Positions 1-8,317 of a stretch of 64,000 bases of DNA are shown one piece after another. Source of the DNA: Streptomyces beihaiensis (GTDB lineage Bacteria > Actinomycetota > Actinomycetes > Streptomycetales > Streptomycetaceae); NCBI RefSeq assembly GCF_026274175.1, contig NZ_JAPHNL010000146.1:1-64000 (forward strand), in the 5' to 3' direction. The notes beneath the pieces are model-generated. The model searched no databases. It saw nothing but the letters and a program-made list of their open reading frames with translations, and was not told where the DNA came from. The translations under genes were made by a program, and so were the position numbers. How positions within the stretch are numbered: position 1 is the stretch's first letter; every line of letters starts with the position of its first letter.

Positions 1-116
1 CGGTCAGCCGACCCTCCCGTGCCCAGCCAGCCGGCCAGCTTGCCGCCCTCGGCGACGGCCCGCAGTCGTGCCTCGGCGGCGCCGCGCGGGGTGACCTGGC
101 TGGAGTGACCGTGCAC
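1..116 (-). CDS. possible N-terminal part of an unrecognised protein, cut by left edge
   Basis: On the minus strand an open frame reads out of the window and has a protein-like composition after a GTG at 116, including AEGGKLAGWLGTGGSAD. Upstream of that GTG the same frame runs into low-complexity HGHS/HGRP-like sequence that continues into the tandem repeat at 155-322, so the true start cannot be fixed. I do not recognise the family. It would be transcribed in the same direction as the lipoprotein gene at 406-1173. The call rests only on composition and on the absence of stops, so it could be non-coding. Confidence 0.25.
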   Translation of the reverse strand, partial: MHGHSSQVTPRGAAEARLRAVAEGGKLAGWLGTGGSAD

Positions 117-154
117 GGGGCGGCCGTGCGCGGAGTGCCCGTGGGGGACCCGTG

Positions 155-322
155 CGCCGGGCGACCGTGGAGACCCTGCGCGGGGCGGCCGTGGAGACCG
201 TGCGCGGGGCGGCCGTGGAAACCTCGCGCAGAGCGACCGTGGAAACCCCGCGCAGAGCGACCGTGAAGACCCCGCGCCGGGCGACCGTGGAGACCCTGCG
301 CGGAGTGACCGTGAAGACCCCG
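155..322. repeat. seven tandem copies of a 24-bp repeat
   Basis: Seven contiguous 24-bp units begin at 155, 179, 203, 227, 251, 275 and 299, with a broken eighth unit after 323. The shared core is GCGACCGTGGAGACC or close variants. Because 24 is a multiple of three, both strands stay open; the plus strand would encode an eight-residue repeat of the type RRATVETL. I see no ribosome site or family match and treat it as an intergenic minisatellite. The rest of 1-405 holds only this array and the doubtful partial frame at the left edge. Confidence 0.85.
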
Positions 323-405
323 CGCGGAGTGACCCGTGGGGACCGTGGGCCGGGTGGCCGTGGCGGGCCGACCGTGGGCGGGGGTGTCGAGGGGATGTTC
401 GGTGC

Positions 406-1173
406 TCAGGACGCGGGGAGCTTTTTGCCGTAGTCGACGGTGTCGGCCGGGGCCGGCTCGGTCAGCGTGAAGTCACGGCCCCACTCCGTGAGTCGGAGCG
501 TTCCGGCGTTCCCGGCGCGATCCAGACGCATCGGGTAGGCCCTGCCCTCCAGGGAGACGTCGAGCGTGCCGCCGGCGCCCTTGTCGCCGCTCAGCGCGAT
601 CGTGCGGACGCCGCCCGCCGAACGCCGGTCGCCCTTCGCCAGGGGGCCGTGCAACGTGAGCAGGCCCTTCAGGAGCGCGTCCTTGTCGGTGAAGGGGCTG
701 AACCTCCGGTAGGCCGGATCGTCCTCGGGCACCTTCACGTACTTGCCGCCGAGCTTCTGGGCGGCCGCGCCCGCGCTCCCGTGCCCGTCGGAGTGGGTCC
801 AGAAGGCCGCGTCCGCCTTGAGGTAGAGGTGGTCGCCGACCCTCAGCAGACGGAAGGTGGTGCGGCCGGTGGTGACCGAACCGCTGCCGCCGTCGTCCTT
901 GAGCCGCATGTCGAGCTTGTACGTGTGCCCGCCCCCGGCCACCGTGCCGGACACGCGCACCGTCGTGGCCGCCCGCGCCGCCGCGACCGCACGGCTCTGG
1001 ATGCCGTCCGCGGTCAGCTTGCCGACGCCGTTGGTGCCCGCGTCCGGATCGTCGCCGCAGCCCGCGAGAGAGACCGCGAGCCCCGCGCACACCGCCCCGG
1101 CCAGAAGCACCCCGCGCGCCCCGCGGGTCCGACGCGTCCAGCGGGTCCGGCGGTCCAGGGGCGGTGCGATCAC
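406..1173 (-). CDS. secreted lipoprotein, LppX/LprG-like
   Basis: The predicted protein has about 255 residues. An Arg-rich N-terminus and a hydrophobic stretch lead to a lipobox LAGC with cysteine near residue 39, so it should be exported and lipid-anchored. The rest alternates beta-prone segments such as TVRVSGTV, GRTTFRLLRVGDHLYLKAD and GGTLDVSLEGRAYPMRL, the pattern of the LppX/LprAFG/LolA-like lipid-binding fold; that assignment is inferred from pattern only. A GTG at 1185 is also possible, but GTG 1173 is preferred because GAGAGGTGAG lies about eight bases upstream. The promoter side carries the 18-bp repeat array at 1213-1284. Divergent from the MgtE-like gene. Confidence 0.75.
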   Translation of the reverse strand: MIAPPLDRRTRWTRRTRGARGVLLAGAVCAGLAVSLAGCGDDPDAGTNGVGKLTADGIQSRAVAAARAATTVRVSGTVAGGGHTYKLDMRLKDDGGSGSVTTGRTTFRLLRVGDHLYLKADAAFWTHSDGHGSAGAAAQKLGGKYVKVPEDDPAYRRFSPFTDKDALLKGLLTLHGPLAKGDRRSAGGVRTIALSGDKGAGGTLDVSLEGRAYPMRLDRAGNAGTLRLTEWGRDFTLTEPAPADTVDYGKKLPAS

Positions 1174-1212
1174 GGGCGAACTCACCTCTCGTACGGCGTC
1201 AGAAGGTCTGAG

Positions 1213-1284
1213 GAAGGTCTGGAGGATCTGGAAGGTCTGGAGGATCTGGAAGGTCTGGAGGATCTGGAGGGTCTGGAGGGTCTG
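1213..1284. repeat. four tandem copies of an 18-bp repeat in a divergent promoter region
   Basis: GAAGGTCTGGAGGATCTG occurs three times perfectly at 1213, 1231 and 1249, followed by a degenerate fourth copy to 1284 and further GGTCTGAGG remnants. It lies just upstream of the lipoprotein start and about 160 bases upstream of the MgtE-like gene, so it occupies the shared intergenic region. Copy-number change here would alter promoter spacing for the lipoprotein gene; that consequence is inference. Confidence 0.9.
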
Positions 1285-1443
1285 AGGAAGTCTGAGGTAC
1301 GGCAGCGTACCGCTGTCATCTGCGCAGACGTGGCCCGGTCCAGGTGGCCGAGGCGTGTGGGCGGGGCGGACGGGGAGCCGTTAGCCTGAACCACGGATAC
1401 GTCATATTTACGGACTGATGCGGATGAAAGGACGCGCGACGAC

Positions 1444-2727
1444 ATGGCCGGAAGCGCCCCTCGCGTCTTCGTCTCCCACCTCGCCGGCGTCGCGGTCTTC
1501 GACCCGAACGGAGACCAGGTGGGGCGCGTGCGCGACCTGGTGGCCATGTTGCGGGTGAACCGGCGCCCGCCCCGGCTGCTGGGGCTCGTCGTCGAGCTGT
1601 CCACGCGGCGCCGCATCTTCCTGCCCATGACCCGCGTCACCGGCGTCGAGTCCGGTCAGGTCATCACGACCGGCGTGCTCAACGTCCGCCGCTTCGAGCA
1701 GCGGCCCACCGAACGGCTCGTGCTCGGCGAGATGCTCGACCGGCGCGTGCGCCTGGTCGAGACCGGCGAGGAGGTCACCGTCCTGGACGTCTCCGTGCAG
1801 CAGCTGCCCGCGCGCCGCGACTGGGAGATCGACCGGGTCTTCGTGCGCAAGGGGGTCGAGAAGCGCGGCGCGTTCCGGCGTGGCAAGGGCGAGACGCTGA
1901 CCGTCGACTGGTCGGCCGTCGACGGCTTCTTCCTGGAGGAGCAGGGGCAGGGCGCCGAGAACCTGCTGGCCACCTTCGAGCAGCTGCGCCCCGCCGACCT
2001 CGCCAACGTGCTGCACCACCTCTCCCCCAAGCGGCGGGCCGAGGTCGCGGCCGCGCTCACCAACGAGCGCCTCGCCGACGTCCTCGAAGAGCTTCCCGAG
2101 GACGACCAGATCGAGATCCTCGGCAAGCTCAAGGAAGAGCGCGCCGCCGACGTCCTGGAGGAGATGGACCCGGACGACGCCGCCGACCTGCTCGGCGAAC
2201 TGCCCGAGGAGGACAAGGAGCGGCTGCTGGCACTGATGCGGCCCGGCGACGCGGCCGACGTGCGGCGCCTGATGGCGTATGAGGACAGGACGGCGGGCGG
2301 TCTGATGACGACCGAGCCGATCGTGCTGCGCCCCGACGCGACGATCGCGGACGCGCTCGCCCGCGTCCGCAACCCGGACCTCTCGCCCGCCCTCGCCGCC
2401 CAGGTGTACGTGTGCCGCCCGCCGGACGAGACACCGACCGGCAAATATCTGGGCACCATCCACTTCCAGCGGCTGCTGCGCGACCCGCCGTACACCCTGG
2501 TCGGCTCCGTCCTCGACGAAGACCTGCAAGGGCTCAGCCCGGGGGCCCAACTGCCGGAGATCGCCGGGTTCTTCGCGACGTACGACATGGTGGCCGCGCC
2601 CGTCGTCGACGAGAGCGGCTCGCTGCTGGGCGCGGTGACCGTGGACGACGTGCTGGACCACATGCTGCCGGACGACTGGCGCGAGCAGGAATTCCACCTG
2701 GCGGGGGAAGCGAACCATGCCGACTGA
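1444..2727 (+). CDS. soluble PRC-barrel / MgtE-N / CBS-domain protein
   Basis: The protein has 427 residues. Residues 1 to about 150 contain PRC-barrel-like segments (AVFDPNGDQVGRVRDLV, then EMLDRRVRLVETGEEVTVLDV). Residues about 170-275 form an MgtE N-terminal superhelix with repeated acidic turns such as LEELPEDDQIEILGKL and EEMDPDDAADLLGELPEED. Residues about 277-415 are a CBS pair beginning AGGLMTTEPIVL. The five-helix membrane channel of true MgtE is absent, so this is the cytosolic magnesium-sensing half only. AAAGGA lies upstream of the ATG. The gene overlaps the DUF1003 gene by 11 bases, which suggests the two products act together, perhaps in magnesium-linked regulation. Mycobacterium tuberculosis Rv1232c is, from memory, a similar protein in a similar place. 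Confidence 0.88.
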   Translation: MAGSAPRVFVSHLAGVAVFDPNGDQVGRVRDLVAMLRVNRRPPRLLGLVVELSTRRRIFLPMTRVTGVESGQVITTGVLNVRRFEQRPTERLVLGEMLDRRVRLVETGEEVTVLDVSVQQLPARRDWEIDRVFVRKGVEKRGAFRRGKGETLTVDWSAVDGFFLEEQGQGAENLLATFEQLRPADLANVLHHLSPKRRAEVAAALTNERLADVLEELPEDDQIEILGKLKEERAADVLEEMDPDDAADLLGELPEEDKERLLALMRPGDAADVRRLMAYEDRTAGGLMTTEPIVLRPDATIADALARVRNPDLSPALAAQVYVCRPPDETPTGKYLGTIHFQRLLRDPPYTLVGSVLDEDLQGLSPGAQLPEIAGFFATYDMVAAPVVDESGSLLGAVTVDDVLDHMLPDDWREQEFHLAGEANHAD

Positions 2728-3376
2728 CGAACGCCAGAGGGAGTGGGAGCGCGAGAGGGAACGGGAACGGGAACGCGAGCGCGAGTCCCGGACGGCCGAG
2801 ACGCAGCGCCGCTCACGCATCCGCCTCGACCAGCCGCTGCCGCGCCGCCGCAAGATCTTCCCGGAGTACGACCCCGACGCGTTCGGCCGCCTCTCCGAGC
2901 GGATCGCGCGCTTCCTCGGCACGGGGCGGTTCATCGTCTGGATGACGGTGATCATCGTGATGTGGGTGCTGTGGAACGTCTCGGTCCCTCACGCGCTGCG
3001 CTTCGACGAGTACCCGTTCATCTTCCTGACGCTCGCCCTGTCGCTGCAGGCCTCGTACGCCGCTCCGCTGATCCTTCTCGCCCAGAACCGGCAGGACGAC
3101 CGCGACCGGGTCAACCTCGAACAGGACCGCAAGCAGAACGAGCGGTCGATCGCCGACACCGAGTATCTCAGCCGCGAGATGGCGGCCCTGCGGATCGGGC
3201 TCGGCGAGGTCGCCACGCGCGACTGGATCCGCTCCGAGTTGCAGGACCTCCTCAAGGAACTGGAGGAACAGCGCCACGACGGCGCCGGTCATGGCGCCGG
3301 GCAAGGGCCCGGTCAGGGCTCCACCGCTGTATTCCCGCCGGAGAGCGGCCGGAGACGTGACGTAGACGACCGGTGA
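2717..3376 (+). CDS. DUF1003 membrane protein
   Basis: The protein has 219 residues. A very Arg/Glu-rich N-terminus leads into the DUF1003 core with two membrane helices, around FIVWMTVIIVMWVLWNV and YPFIFLTLALSLQASYAAPL. The family hallmark ILLAQNRQDDRDR follows immediately. A cytoplasmic coiled-coil-like segment (residues about 130-185, rich in Glu, Arg and Leu) and a Gly/Gln-rich tail end the protein. Function of the family is unknown. The start overlaps the end of the soluble MgtE-like gene, so the two are probably translationally coupled and may form one complex. Confidence 0.9.
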   Translation: MPTDERQREWERERERERERERESRTAETQRRSRIRLDQPLPRRRKIFPEYDPDAFGRLSERIARFLGTGRFIVWMTVIIVMWVLWNVSVPHALRFDEYPFIFLTLALSLQASYAAPLILLAQNRQDDRDRVNLEQDRKQNERSIADTEYLSREMAALRIGLGEVATRDWIRSELQDLLKELEEQRHDGAGHGAGQGPGQGSTAVFPPESGRRRDVDDR

Positions 3377-3407
3377 CGGGGCTTTCCGGACCCCGGTTAC
3401 CGAGCCG

Positions 3408-3413
3408 TACTAT
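3408..3413 (+). promoter_or_regulatory. TACTAT -10 box, leaderless promoter of mrp
   Basis: TACTAT is followed by seven bases and the ATG at 3421. No purine-rich ribosome site lies between, so transcription probably starts at or one base before the A of the ATG. The -35 side is poor; TTTCCG at 3383 is the only candidate. Confidence 0.55.
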
Positions 3414-3420
3414 CGGTCGT

Positions 3421-4554
3421 ATGGTTACGGAAGACACGGTGCGCGAGGCACTCGCGACAGTGAACGACCCCGAGATCCAGCGACCCATCACCGAGCTGGG
3501 GATGGTCAAATCGGTGGACATCGGTGCGGACGGAGCCGTCGCGGTCACCGTGTATCTGACCGTCTCGGGCTGCCCGATGCGCTCGACGATCGAGAACAAC
3601 GTGCGGGAGGCCGTCGCACGCGTCGAAGGAGTGACGGACGTCCAGGTCACCCTCGACGTGATGAGCGACGAGCAGCGCAAGGAGCTGGCGACCGCGCTGC
3701 GCGGCGGGACGGCCGAGCGCGAGGTCCCCTTCGCCAAGCCCGGCTCGCTGACTCGTGTCTACGCGGTCGCTTCCGGCAAGGGCGGCGTCGGCAAGTCCTC
3801 CGTGACCGTGAACCTGGCGGCGGCGATGGCCGCCGACGGCCTGAAGGTCGGCGTCGTCGACGCGGACATCTACGGGCACTCCGTGCCGCGCATGCTCGGC
3901 GCCGACGGCAAGCCCACCCAGGTCGAGAACATGATCATGCCGCCGTCGGCGAACGGCGTGAAGGTCATCTCGATCGGCATGTTCACGCCGGGCAACGCGC
4001 CGGTGGTGTGGCGCGGCCCGATGCTCCACCGCGCCCTCCAGCAGTTCCTCGCGGACGTCTTCTGGGGCGACCTGGACGTGCTGCTCCTCGACCTGCCGCC
4101 GGGAACGGGCGACATCGCCATCTCGGTGGCCCAGCTGGTGCCCAACGCGGAGATCCTGGTCGTCACGACGCCGCAGCAGGCCGCCGCCGAGGTGGCCGAG
4201 CGGGCCGGTGCGATCGCCGTGCAGACCCACCAGAAGATCGTCGGCGTCGTCGAGAACATGTCCGGGCTGCCGTGCCCGCACTGCGACGAGATGGTCGACG
4301 TGTTCGGCACGGGCGGCGGCAAGCTGGTCGCCGACGGACTGACCAGGACCACGGGCGCCGAGGTCCCGGTCCTCGGGGCGATCCCCATCGACGTACGCCT
4401 GCGCGAGGGCGGCGACGAGGGCAAGCCGGTCGTCCTGTCCGACCCGGACTCGCCCGCCGGTTCGGCGCTGCGCGAGATCGCGGGCAAGCTCGGCGGGCGC
4501 CAGCGCGGGCTTTCGGGCCTGTCCCTGGGGATCACGCCGCGCAACAAGTTCTAG
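3421..4554 (+). CDS. mrp: Mrp/ApbC family iron-sulfur cluster carrier ATPase
   Basis: The protein has 377 residues. An N-terminal MIP18/DUF59 domain (residues 1 to about 85, with TVSGCPM) precedes a P-loop ATPase with the deviant Walker A motif SGKGGVGKSS. VVDADIYGHS and LLLDLPPGTGD are the switch and Walker B regions. The C-terminal CPHC pair typical of scaffold Mrp proteins is present in GLPCPHCDEM. The family binds and transfers Fe-S clusters in the cytosol. An upstream GTG at 3373 would extend the protein by 16 residues and overlap DUF1003. ATG 3421 is preferred because the protein-like sequence starts there and a TACTAT box sits seven bases before it, implying a leaderless message. Convergent with the gene at 4625, with a hairpin between. 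Confidence 0.95.
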   Translation: MVTEDTVREALATVNDPEIQRPITELGMVKSVDIGADGAVAVTVYLTVSGCPMRSTIENNVREAVARVEGVTDVQVTLDVMSDEQRKELATALRGGTAEREVPFAKPGSLTRVYAVASGKGGVGKSSVTVNLAAAMAADGLKVGVVDADIYGHSVPRMLGADGKPTQVENMIMPPSANGVKVISIGMFTPGNAPVVWRGPMLHRALQQFLADVFWGDLDVLLLDLPPGTGDIAISVAQLVPNAEILVVTTPQQAAAEVAERAGAIAVQTHQKIVGVVENMSGLPCPHCDEMVDVFGTGGGKLVADGLTRTTGAEVPVLGAIPIDVRLREGGDEGKPVVLSDPDSPAGSALREIAGKLGGRQRGLSGLSLGITPRNKF

Positions 4555-4578
4555 GCTTTCCGGGACGCGGAGAACAAG

Positions 4579-4606
4579 GCGGGCCGCCCGTGAGAGGGCG
4601 GCCCGC
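4579..4606. terminator. bidirectional hairpin terminator
   Basis: GCGGGCCGCCC and GGGCGGCCCGC pair perfectly over 11 bp around a six-base loop. The hairpin lies between the convergent mrp (+) and the gene ending at 4625 (-), so it can serve both. Confidence 0.8.
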
Positions 4607-4624
4607 GCTCGTACCAGGCGGGTC

Positions 4625-5296
4625 CTAGGCGGCGTACTCGGCGACATCCTTGACCGCGGCGAAACCGAGCCCGTACGCGCTCATGCCCCGGCCGTACGCC
4701 CCCAGATGCACCCCGGCACCCGTGGAGCCGGCGAGCACCCACCCGAACTCGGACTCACGGTAGTGGAACGGCGTCGGCACCCCGTCCACCGGCAGCGTCA
4801 GGCGCGTCCAGTCCGCGGAGTCGAGGTCGTCCGCGAGCACCCAGGCGGTCTCGGTCTGCTGCTCCAGCCAGTCGTCGCGCAGCACGTGGTCCATCTGACC
4901 GGGCCAGGTGCACGAGAGCAGGCCGACCCCGGCGAGCCAGGCCGCCGAGGAGACCGACGTGGCCTCAAGGACCCCGGTGCCGTCGGCGCTGCGCCGCACC
5001 GGGTTGGCGGCGATGGTCACGACGACCGCGAACCGTTCCGTGCTCTCGCCGCCCTGTATCGCGCTCTCACCGCGTACGGACGGCGCCTCGCCGTGCCCGA
5101 TCGAACCGTGCTCGACGGACCCGTCCGCCGAAGTGCCGACGGGCATCAGCCAACGCGGTCCCGTGAACGCCTCGTCCAGGCCATACCACGGGAAGGGCGC
5201 CTGCAGGAAGCCGTCGACCGTACGCCGGGCCGAGGGCGCCTGGTCGGCCTCCTCGGTGGCCGGCGCCTGTGCGCCCACCCGACTCGTCGTCTCCAT
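4625..5296 (-). CDS. conserved actinobacterial protein of unknown function
   Basis: The 223-residue protein has no membrane helix or signal. Its middle contains AVVVTIAANPVRRSADGTGV and the C-terminus is rich in Gly, Ala and aromatic residues (GVHLGAYGRGMSAYGLGFAAV). I do not recognise a family. The chosen ATG follows GAGGAGG ten bases upstream. It lies downstream of tatB on the same strand and before the mrp terminator. A homologue between mrp and tatB is my recollection of the Streptomyces coelicolor map (SCO5151 area). No catalytic motif is apparent. Confidence 0.75.
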   Translation of the reverse strand: METTSRVGAQAPATEEADQAPSARRTVDGFLQAPFPWYGLDEAFTGPRWLMPVGTSADGSVEHGSIGHGEAPSVRGESAIQGGESTERFAVVVTIAANPVRRSADGTGVLEATSVSSAAWLAGVGLLSCTWPGQMDHVLRDDWLEQQTETAWVLADDLDSADWTRLTLPVDGVPTPFHYRESEFGWVLAGSTGAGVHLGAYGRGMSAYGLGFAAVKDVAEYAA

Positions 5297-5427
5297 GTCC
5301 CGGCCGCCTCCTCGTCTCGTGCGGACCCGACCGGCCCGCCCCCCTCGGGCGTCCTTGCGTCCGGTCCGCGCAACAACAAGGCAGGATGCCACACCCGCTG
5401 CGCGGGGCCCGGCTCCCAGGGTGTGGT

Positions 5428-5928
5428 TCAGGTCGCGTCGACGTCGAACGGGGGGCGCTCGACCGCCGCGGAACCGGTCGGCTTGCCGGACTGCTCACCG
5501 GTGTCGGCGGCGCCGCCCTCGGGGCGCTTGCGCATGTCGACGGCCGGGGAGGGGGACGAGGACGACGCGGCGGCCTCCGCCGAGTCGCTCGTGTCATTCA
5601 TGTCGCCGACGGTGTGGACCGCGTCGGTGACCTCGGCCATCTCCTTCTTCAGGTCGAAGCCGTTACGGATCTCCTTGAGCCCCAGCTCGTCGCTGTCCAG
5701 CTGCTTGCGGATGAACGTCTTGGGGTTGAGGTCCTCGAACTCGAAGTCCTTGAACTCCGGGCCCAGCTCGTCACGGATGTCCTGCTTGGCGCTGTCCGAG
5801 AACTCACGGATCTTGCGGATGGTGCGCGAGACGTCCTGGATGACCTTGGGGAGCTTGTCCGGGCCGAAGACGAGCACGGCCAGCACGACGAGCGTCACGA
5901 CCTCAAGCGGGCCAATGTCGTTGAACAC
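5428..5928 (-). CDS. tatB: Sec-independent protein translocase subunit TatB
   Basis: The protein has 166 residues. It opens with the TatA/B signature: a short N-terminus, one membrane helix (VVTLVVLAVLVFG) with the FGPDKLP turn and then an amphipathic helix rich in Lys, Arg, Asp and Glu. A polar Ser/Pro tail follows. TatB receives twin-arginine precursors together with TatC in the cytoplasmic membrane. The start codon is GTG, with AGGAG six bases upstream. The gene follows htrA on the same strand, as in the mycobacterial sigE-rseA-htrA-tatB order. A candidate ECF-type promoter lies in the htrA-tatB gap. Confidence 0.95.
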   Translation of the reverse strand: MFNDIGPLEVVTLVVLAVLVFGPDKLPKVIQDVSRTIRKIREFSDSAKQDIRDELGPEFKDFEFEDLNPKTFIRKQLDSDELGLKEIRNGFDLKKEMAEVTDAVHTVGDMNDTSDSAEAAASSSSPSPAVDMRKRPEGGAADTGEQSGKPTGSAAVERPPFDVDAT

Positions 5929-6009
5929 CTTGCACTCCTAGCGTGTCCTCGGCCCGCGGTCGGTATCCAAGCTGCAGGTCTTCGGCAGGGTTCGGCACAG
6001 TCCGGCACA

Positions 6010-6037
6010 GAACCCGGTCTACGGTACCCGGCGTTCC
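6010..6037 (-). promoter_or_regulatory. candidate ECF sigma promoter upstream of tatB
   Basis: On the minus strand GGGAAC (ending at 6033) is followed after about 19 bases by GTTC (ending at 6010), about 80 bases before the tatB start. This resembles the GGAAC...GTT elements recognised by SigE-type factors, but the spacing is at the long end. Confidence 0.35.
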
Positions 6038-6071
6038 CGTCCGTCCGGTAGCCGCCGGGCGACCGGGGAGG

Positions 6072-8183
6072 TCAGTCGCCGGTCGCGGAGCCGAGGACGA
6101 GGGTGACCTTGCGGTGCCTTCCGGCCCGTTCGAGCGTCAGCTCCAGGGTGTCCTTGGGACGGTGGGCCCGGATCCGGACGATCAGCTCCTCGCCACTGTG
6201 GACGCGCACGCCGTCCACCGCGGTGATCACGTCACCGGCCTCGATCCCCGCGCGGGCGGCCGGCCCGCCGGGCGTGACGGCGCGGCCACCGCTGTTGCTC
6301 CTGGTGCCCACGCGGGCCCCGTCGCCGCCGTACGCCATGTCGAGGGTCACGCCGATGACCGGGTGGGTCGCTCTGCCGGTGTTGATCAGCTCCTCGGCGA
6401 CGCGCTTGGCCTGGTTGACGGGGATCGCGAAGCCGAGGCCGATCGATCCCGACTGGCCGCCGCCGCTCTGTGCCGCGCCGCTGTCCGCGGAGCGGATGGC
6501 GCTGTTGATGCCGATGACACGGCCCTTCGCGTCGACCAGCGGTCCCCCGGAGTTCCCGGGGTTTATGGGCGCGTCGGTCTGCAAGGCGTCCACGTAACTG
6601 ACATCGCTGCCGCCACCGCTGCCGCCGCCGTCCTCCGCGCCCTCACCGCCTGCCGTGATGGGCCGCTCCTTGGCGCTGATGATGCCGGAGGTGACCGTGT
6701 TGGCCAGGTCGAAGGGGGCGCCGATGGCCACGACCGGGTCTCCGACCCGGACGTTGTCGGAGTTCCCGAGCGGCAGCGGCGTGAGGCCGTCGAGACCGGA
6801 GACCTTGACGACCGCGAGGTCGTAGCCGCGGTCGTGGCCGACGACCTTGGCGTCGGCGCTGCGGCCGTCGGAGAAGGTCACCGAGATCTTGCCGGTGCTG
6901 CCCGCCGGGGCCACGACGTGGTTGTTGGTGAGGATGTGGCCGCGCCTGTCGAGGACGAAGCCGGTGCCGGTGCCCGCCTCCGCGGCGCCCTCGGTGTGGA
7001 TGGTGACGACGCCGGGGAGCGTGCGTGCCGCGATGCCGGCGATGCTGTCCGGGTCGCGGTGCGTCGACTCGGCCCCGGCCTGCGGAAGTTCGACATCGCC
7101 CGTCCCGCCGTTGCGCTCGACGTACGACCCGATGGCCCCGCCGATGCCTCCGGCCACGAGCGCGAGCAGTACGGCCCCGACGACCATGCCTCGGCGCGTC
7201 AGCCCCGCCCTCTGCTTCCGGGGCGCGGCCGCGCCCCAGGGGTCGTACCGCGCCCAGGGCTCGGCGGGACCGCCCGCGTACGCCGTCACGGGCGCCGTGG
7301 CAGGGCCCGGTGCTGCCTCCCCCTGGCCGGGGGCGGGCGGCTCGACGGGCGCGGTCACGTACGGCTGAGCGGGCTGCGCGGTGCTGTGAGCGGGGGTCGC
7401 CGCCGGATGCTGCACCGGCGGCGCGGGAGCCCACGGCCCCGGCTGGCCGTACGGCGGCGTGCCGTACGGATCCGGATCGTGCATGGGCCGTACGGCCTCC
7501 CCTCCGTCCTCGCCGACGACGGCCTCGGGCCGCGCCACGGCGGACGGGGCGGCGGCGTCGTCGGGGCCTGCGCCGTCGGCCGATCCGACATGCTCAGCCG
7601 ATCCGGCTGGGTGGGCCACGGCGGCCGGTGGGGCCGGGTCGGGCGCGTCAGACGGAGCGGCCGGGTCAGACAGGCCGGCCGGGGCGGCCGGGCCCGCCGA
7701 CTTCAGCGAGCTTGCCGGTGCGCCCGCTGCGACCGCTTCAGCCGGTGGGGCCGAGCCGTCTGGAACCGCCGGGGCACTCGTGCCGGCCACGCCCGACGGA
7801 GGCACCGGAGCGGCCAGGTCCGCAGAGCCGAACCGCACCGCCGGGGGCGCCGAGGGAACTCGGCCCTCAGAACCGGCCGGGGCAGCCGGGGCGGTGGCGT
7901 CGGGCTGCCTGGTGGCGGCCGGGCGGCCGGAGGGTTGTGGCGCGGCGGTTCCGCGTTCGTCGGTCCCGGCCGAGTCGGTGGCACGGGCGCCGGAACCGGC
8001 AGTACCGGGCCCGGCCCCGATCGTGTCCGGCGCGCCCGGTTCGGCCCCCGCGGCGTCGCTGCCCGCGGGGCCGCCGCCTGCCGGATCAGGAAGGTGCCAG
8101 TCCCCGTCGTCCGTCGCGGAGCGCTCCGCGTTCTGGCGGGAGCGGCTCCACCACTTCGGCCTTGTGGGCTTGCCCTCGTCCAT
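6072..8183 (-). CDS. htrA: HtrA/DegP-type membrane serine protease with PDZ domain
   Basis: The protein has 703 residues. The first 325 or so are a Pro/Ala/Ser-rich disordered cytoplasmic arm, followed by one membrane helix (RRGMVVGAVLLALVAGG, about 332-355). The extracellular trypsin-like domain has the full triad: His422 in TNNHVV, Asp455 in YDLAVV and Ser545 in NPGNSGGPL. A C-terminal PDZ domain contains GIEAGDVITAVDGV. It is expected to degrade misfolded envelope proteins. ATG 8183 is chosen over one ten codons upstream because the protein-like DEGKPTRPKWW begins there and neither has a stronger ribosome site. It lies 134 bases behind the anti-sigma gene. The arm is unusually long compared with mycobacterial HtrA. 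Confidence 0.95.
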   Translation of the reverse strand: MDEGKPTRPKWWSRSRQNAERSATDDGDWHLPDPAGGGPAGSDAAGAEPGAPDTIGAGPGTAGSGARATDSAGTDERGTAAPQPSGRPAATRQPDATAPAAPAGSEGRVPSAPPAVRFGSADLAAPVPPSGVAGTSAPAVPDGSAPPAEAVAAGAPASSLKSAGPAAPAGLSDPAAPSDAPDPAPPAAVAHPAGSAEHVGSADGAGPDDAAAPSAVARPEAVVGEDGGEAVRPMHDPDPYGTPPYGQPGPWAPAPPVQHPAATPAHSTAQPAQPYVTAPVEPPAPGQGEAAPGPATAPVTAYAGGPAEPWARYDPWGAAAPRKQRAGLTRRGMVVGAVLLALVAGGIGGAIGSYVERNGGTGDVELPQAGAESTHRDPDSIAGIAARTLPGVVTIHTEGAAEAGTGTGFVLDRRGHILTNNHVVAPAGSTGKISVTFSDGRSADAKVVGHDRGYDLAVVKVSGLDGLTPLPLGNSDNVRVGDPVVAIGAPFDLANTVTSGIISAKERPITAGGEGAEDGGGSGGGSDVSYVDALQTDAPINPGNSGGPLVDAKGRVIGINSAIRSADSGAAQSGGGQSGSIGLGFAIPVNQAKRVAEELINTGRATHPVIGVTLDMAYGGDGARVGTRSNSGGRAVTPGGPAARAGIEAGDVITAVDGVRVHSGEELIVRIRAHRPKDTLELTLERAGRHRKVTLVLGSATGD

Positions 8184-8317
8184 GTCCCGCCGTTCTCCCC
8201 ATACCCGGCCCACGGCACCGTGCCACGGACTCTCGCGCGCACAACCGGAACCATCCGGCGCGCGGCTTCACGTGGATTCAACCAGGTACCGGTCCTGCCC
8301 GGCAGAACCGGTCGGGG

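Noticed and set aside
152-433. Plus-strand open frame encoding an RRATVETL-type eight-residue repeat
   Set aside because: The frame exists because the 24-bp repeat unit is a multiple of three. There is no ribosome site, and the rest of the frame is low complexity.
1444-2727. Annotation as a magnesium transporter
   Set aside because: No membrane helices are present; only the cytosolic sensor part of MgtE is encoded.
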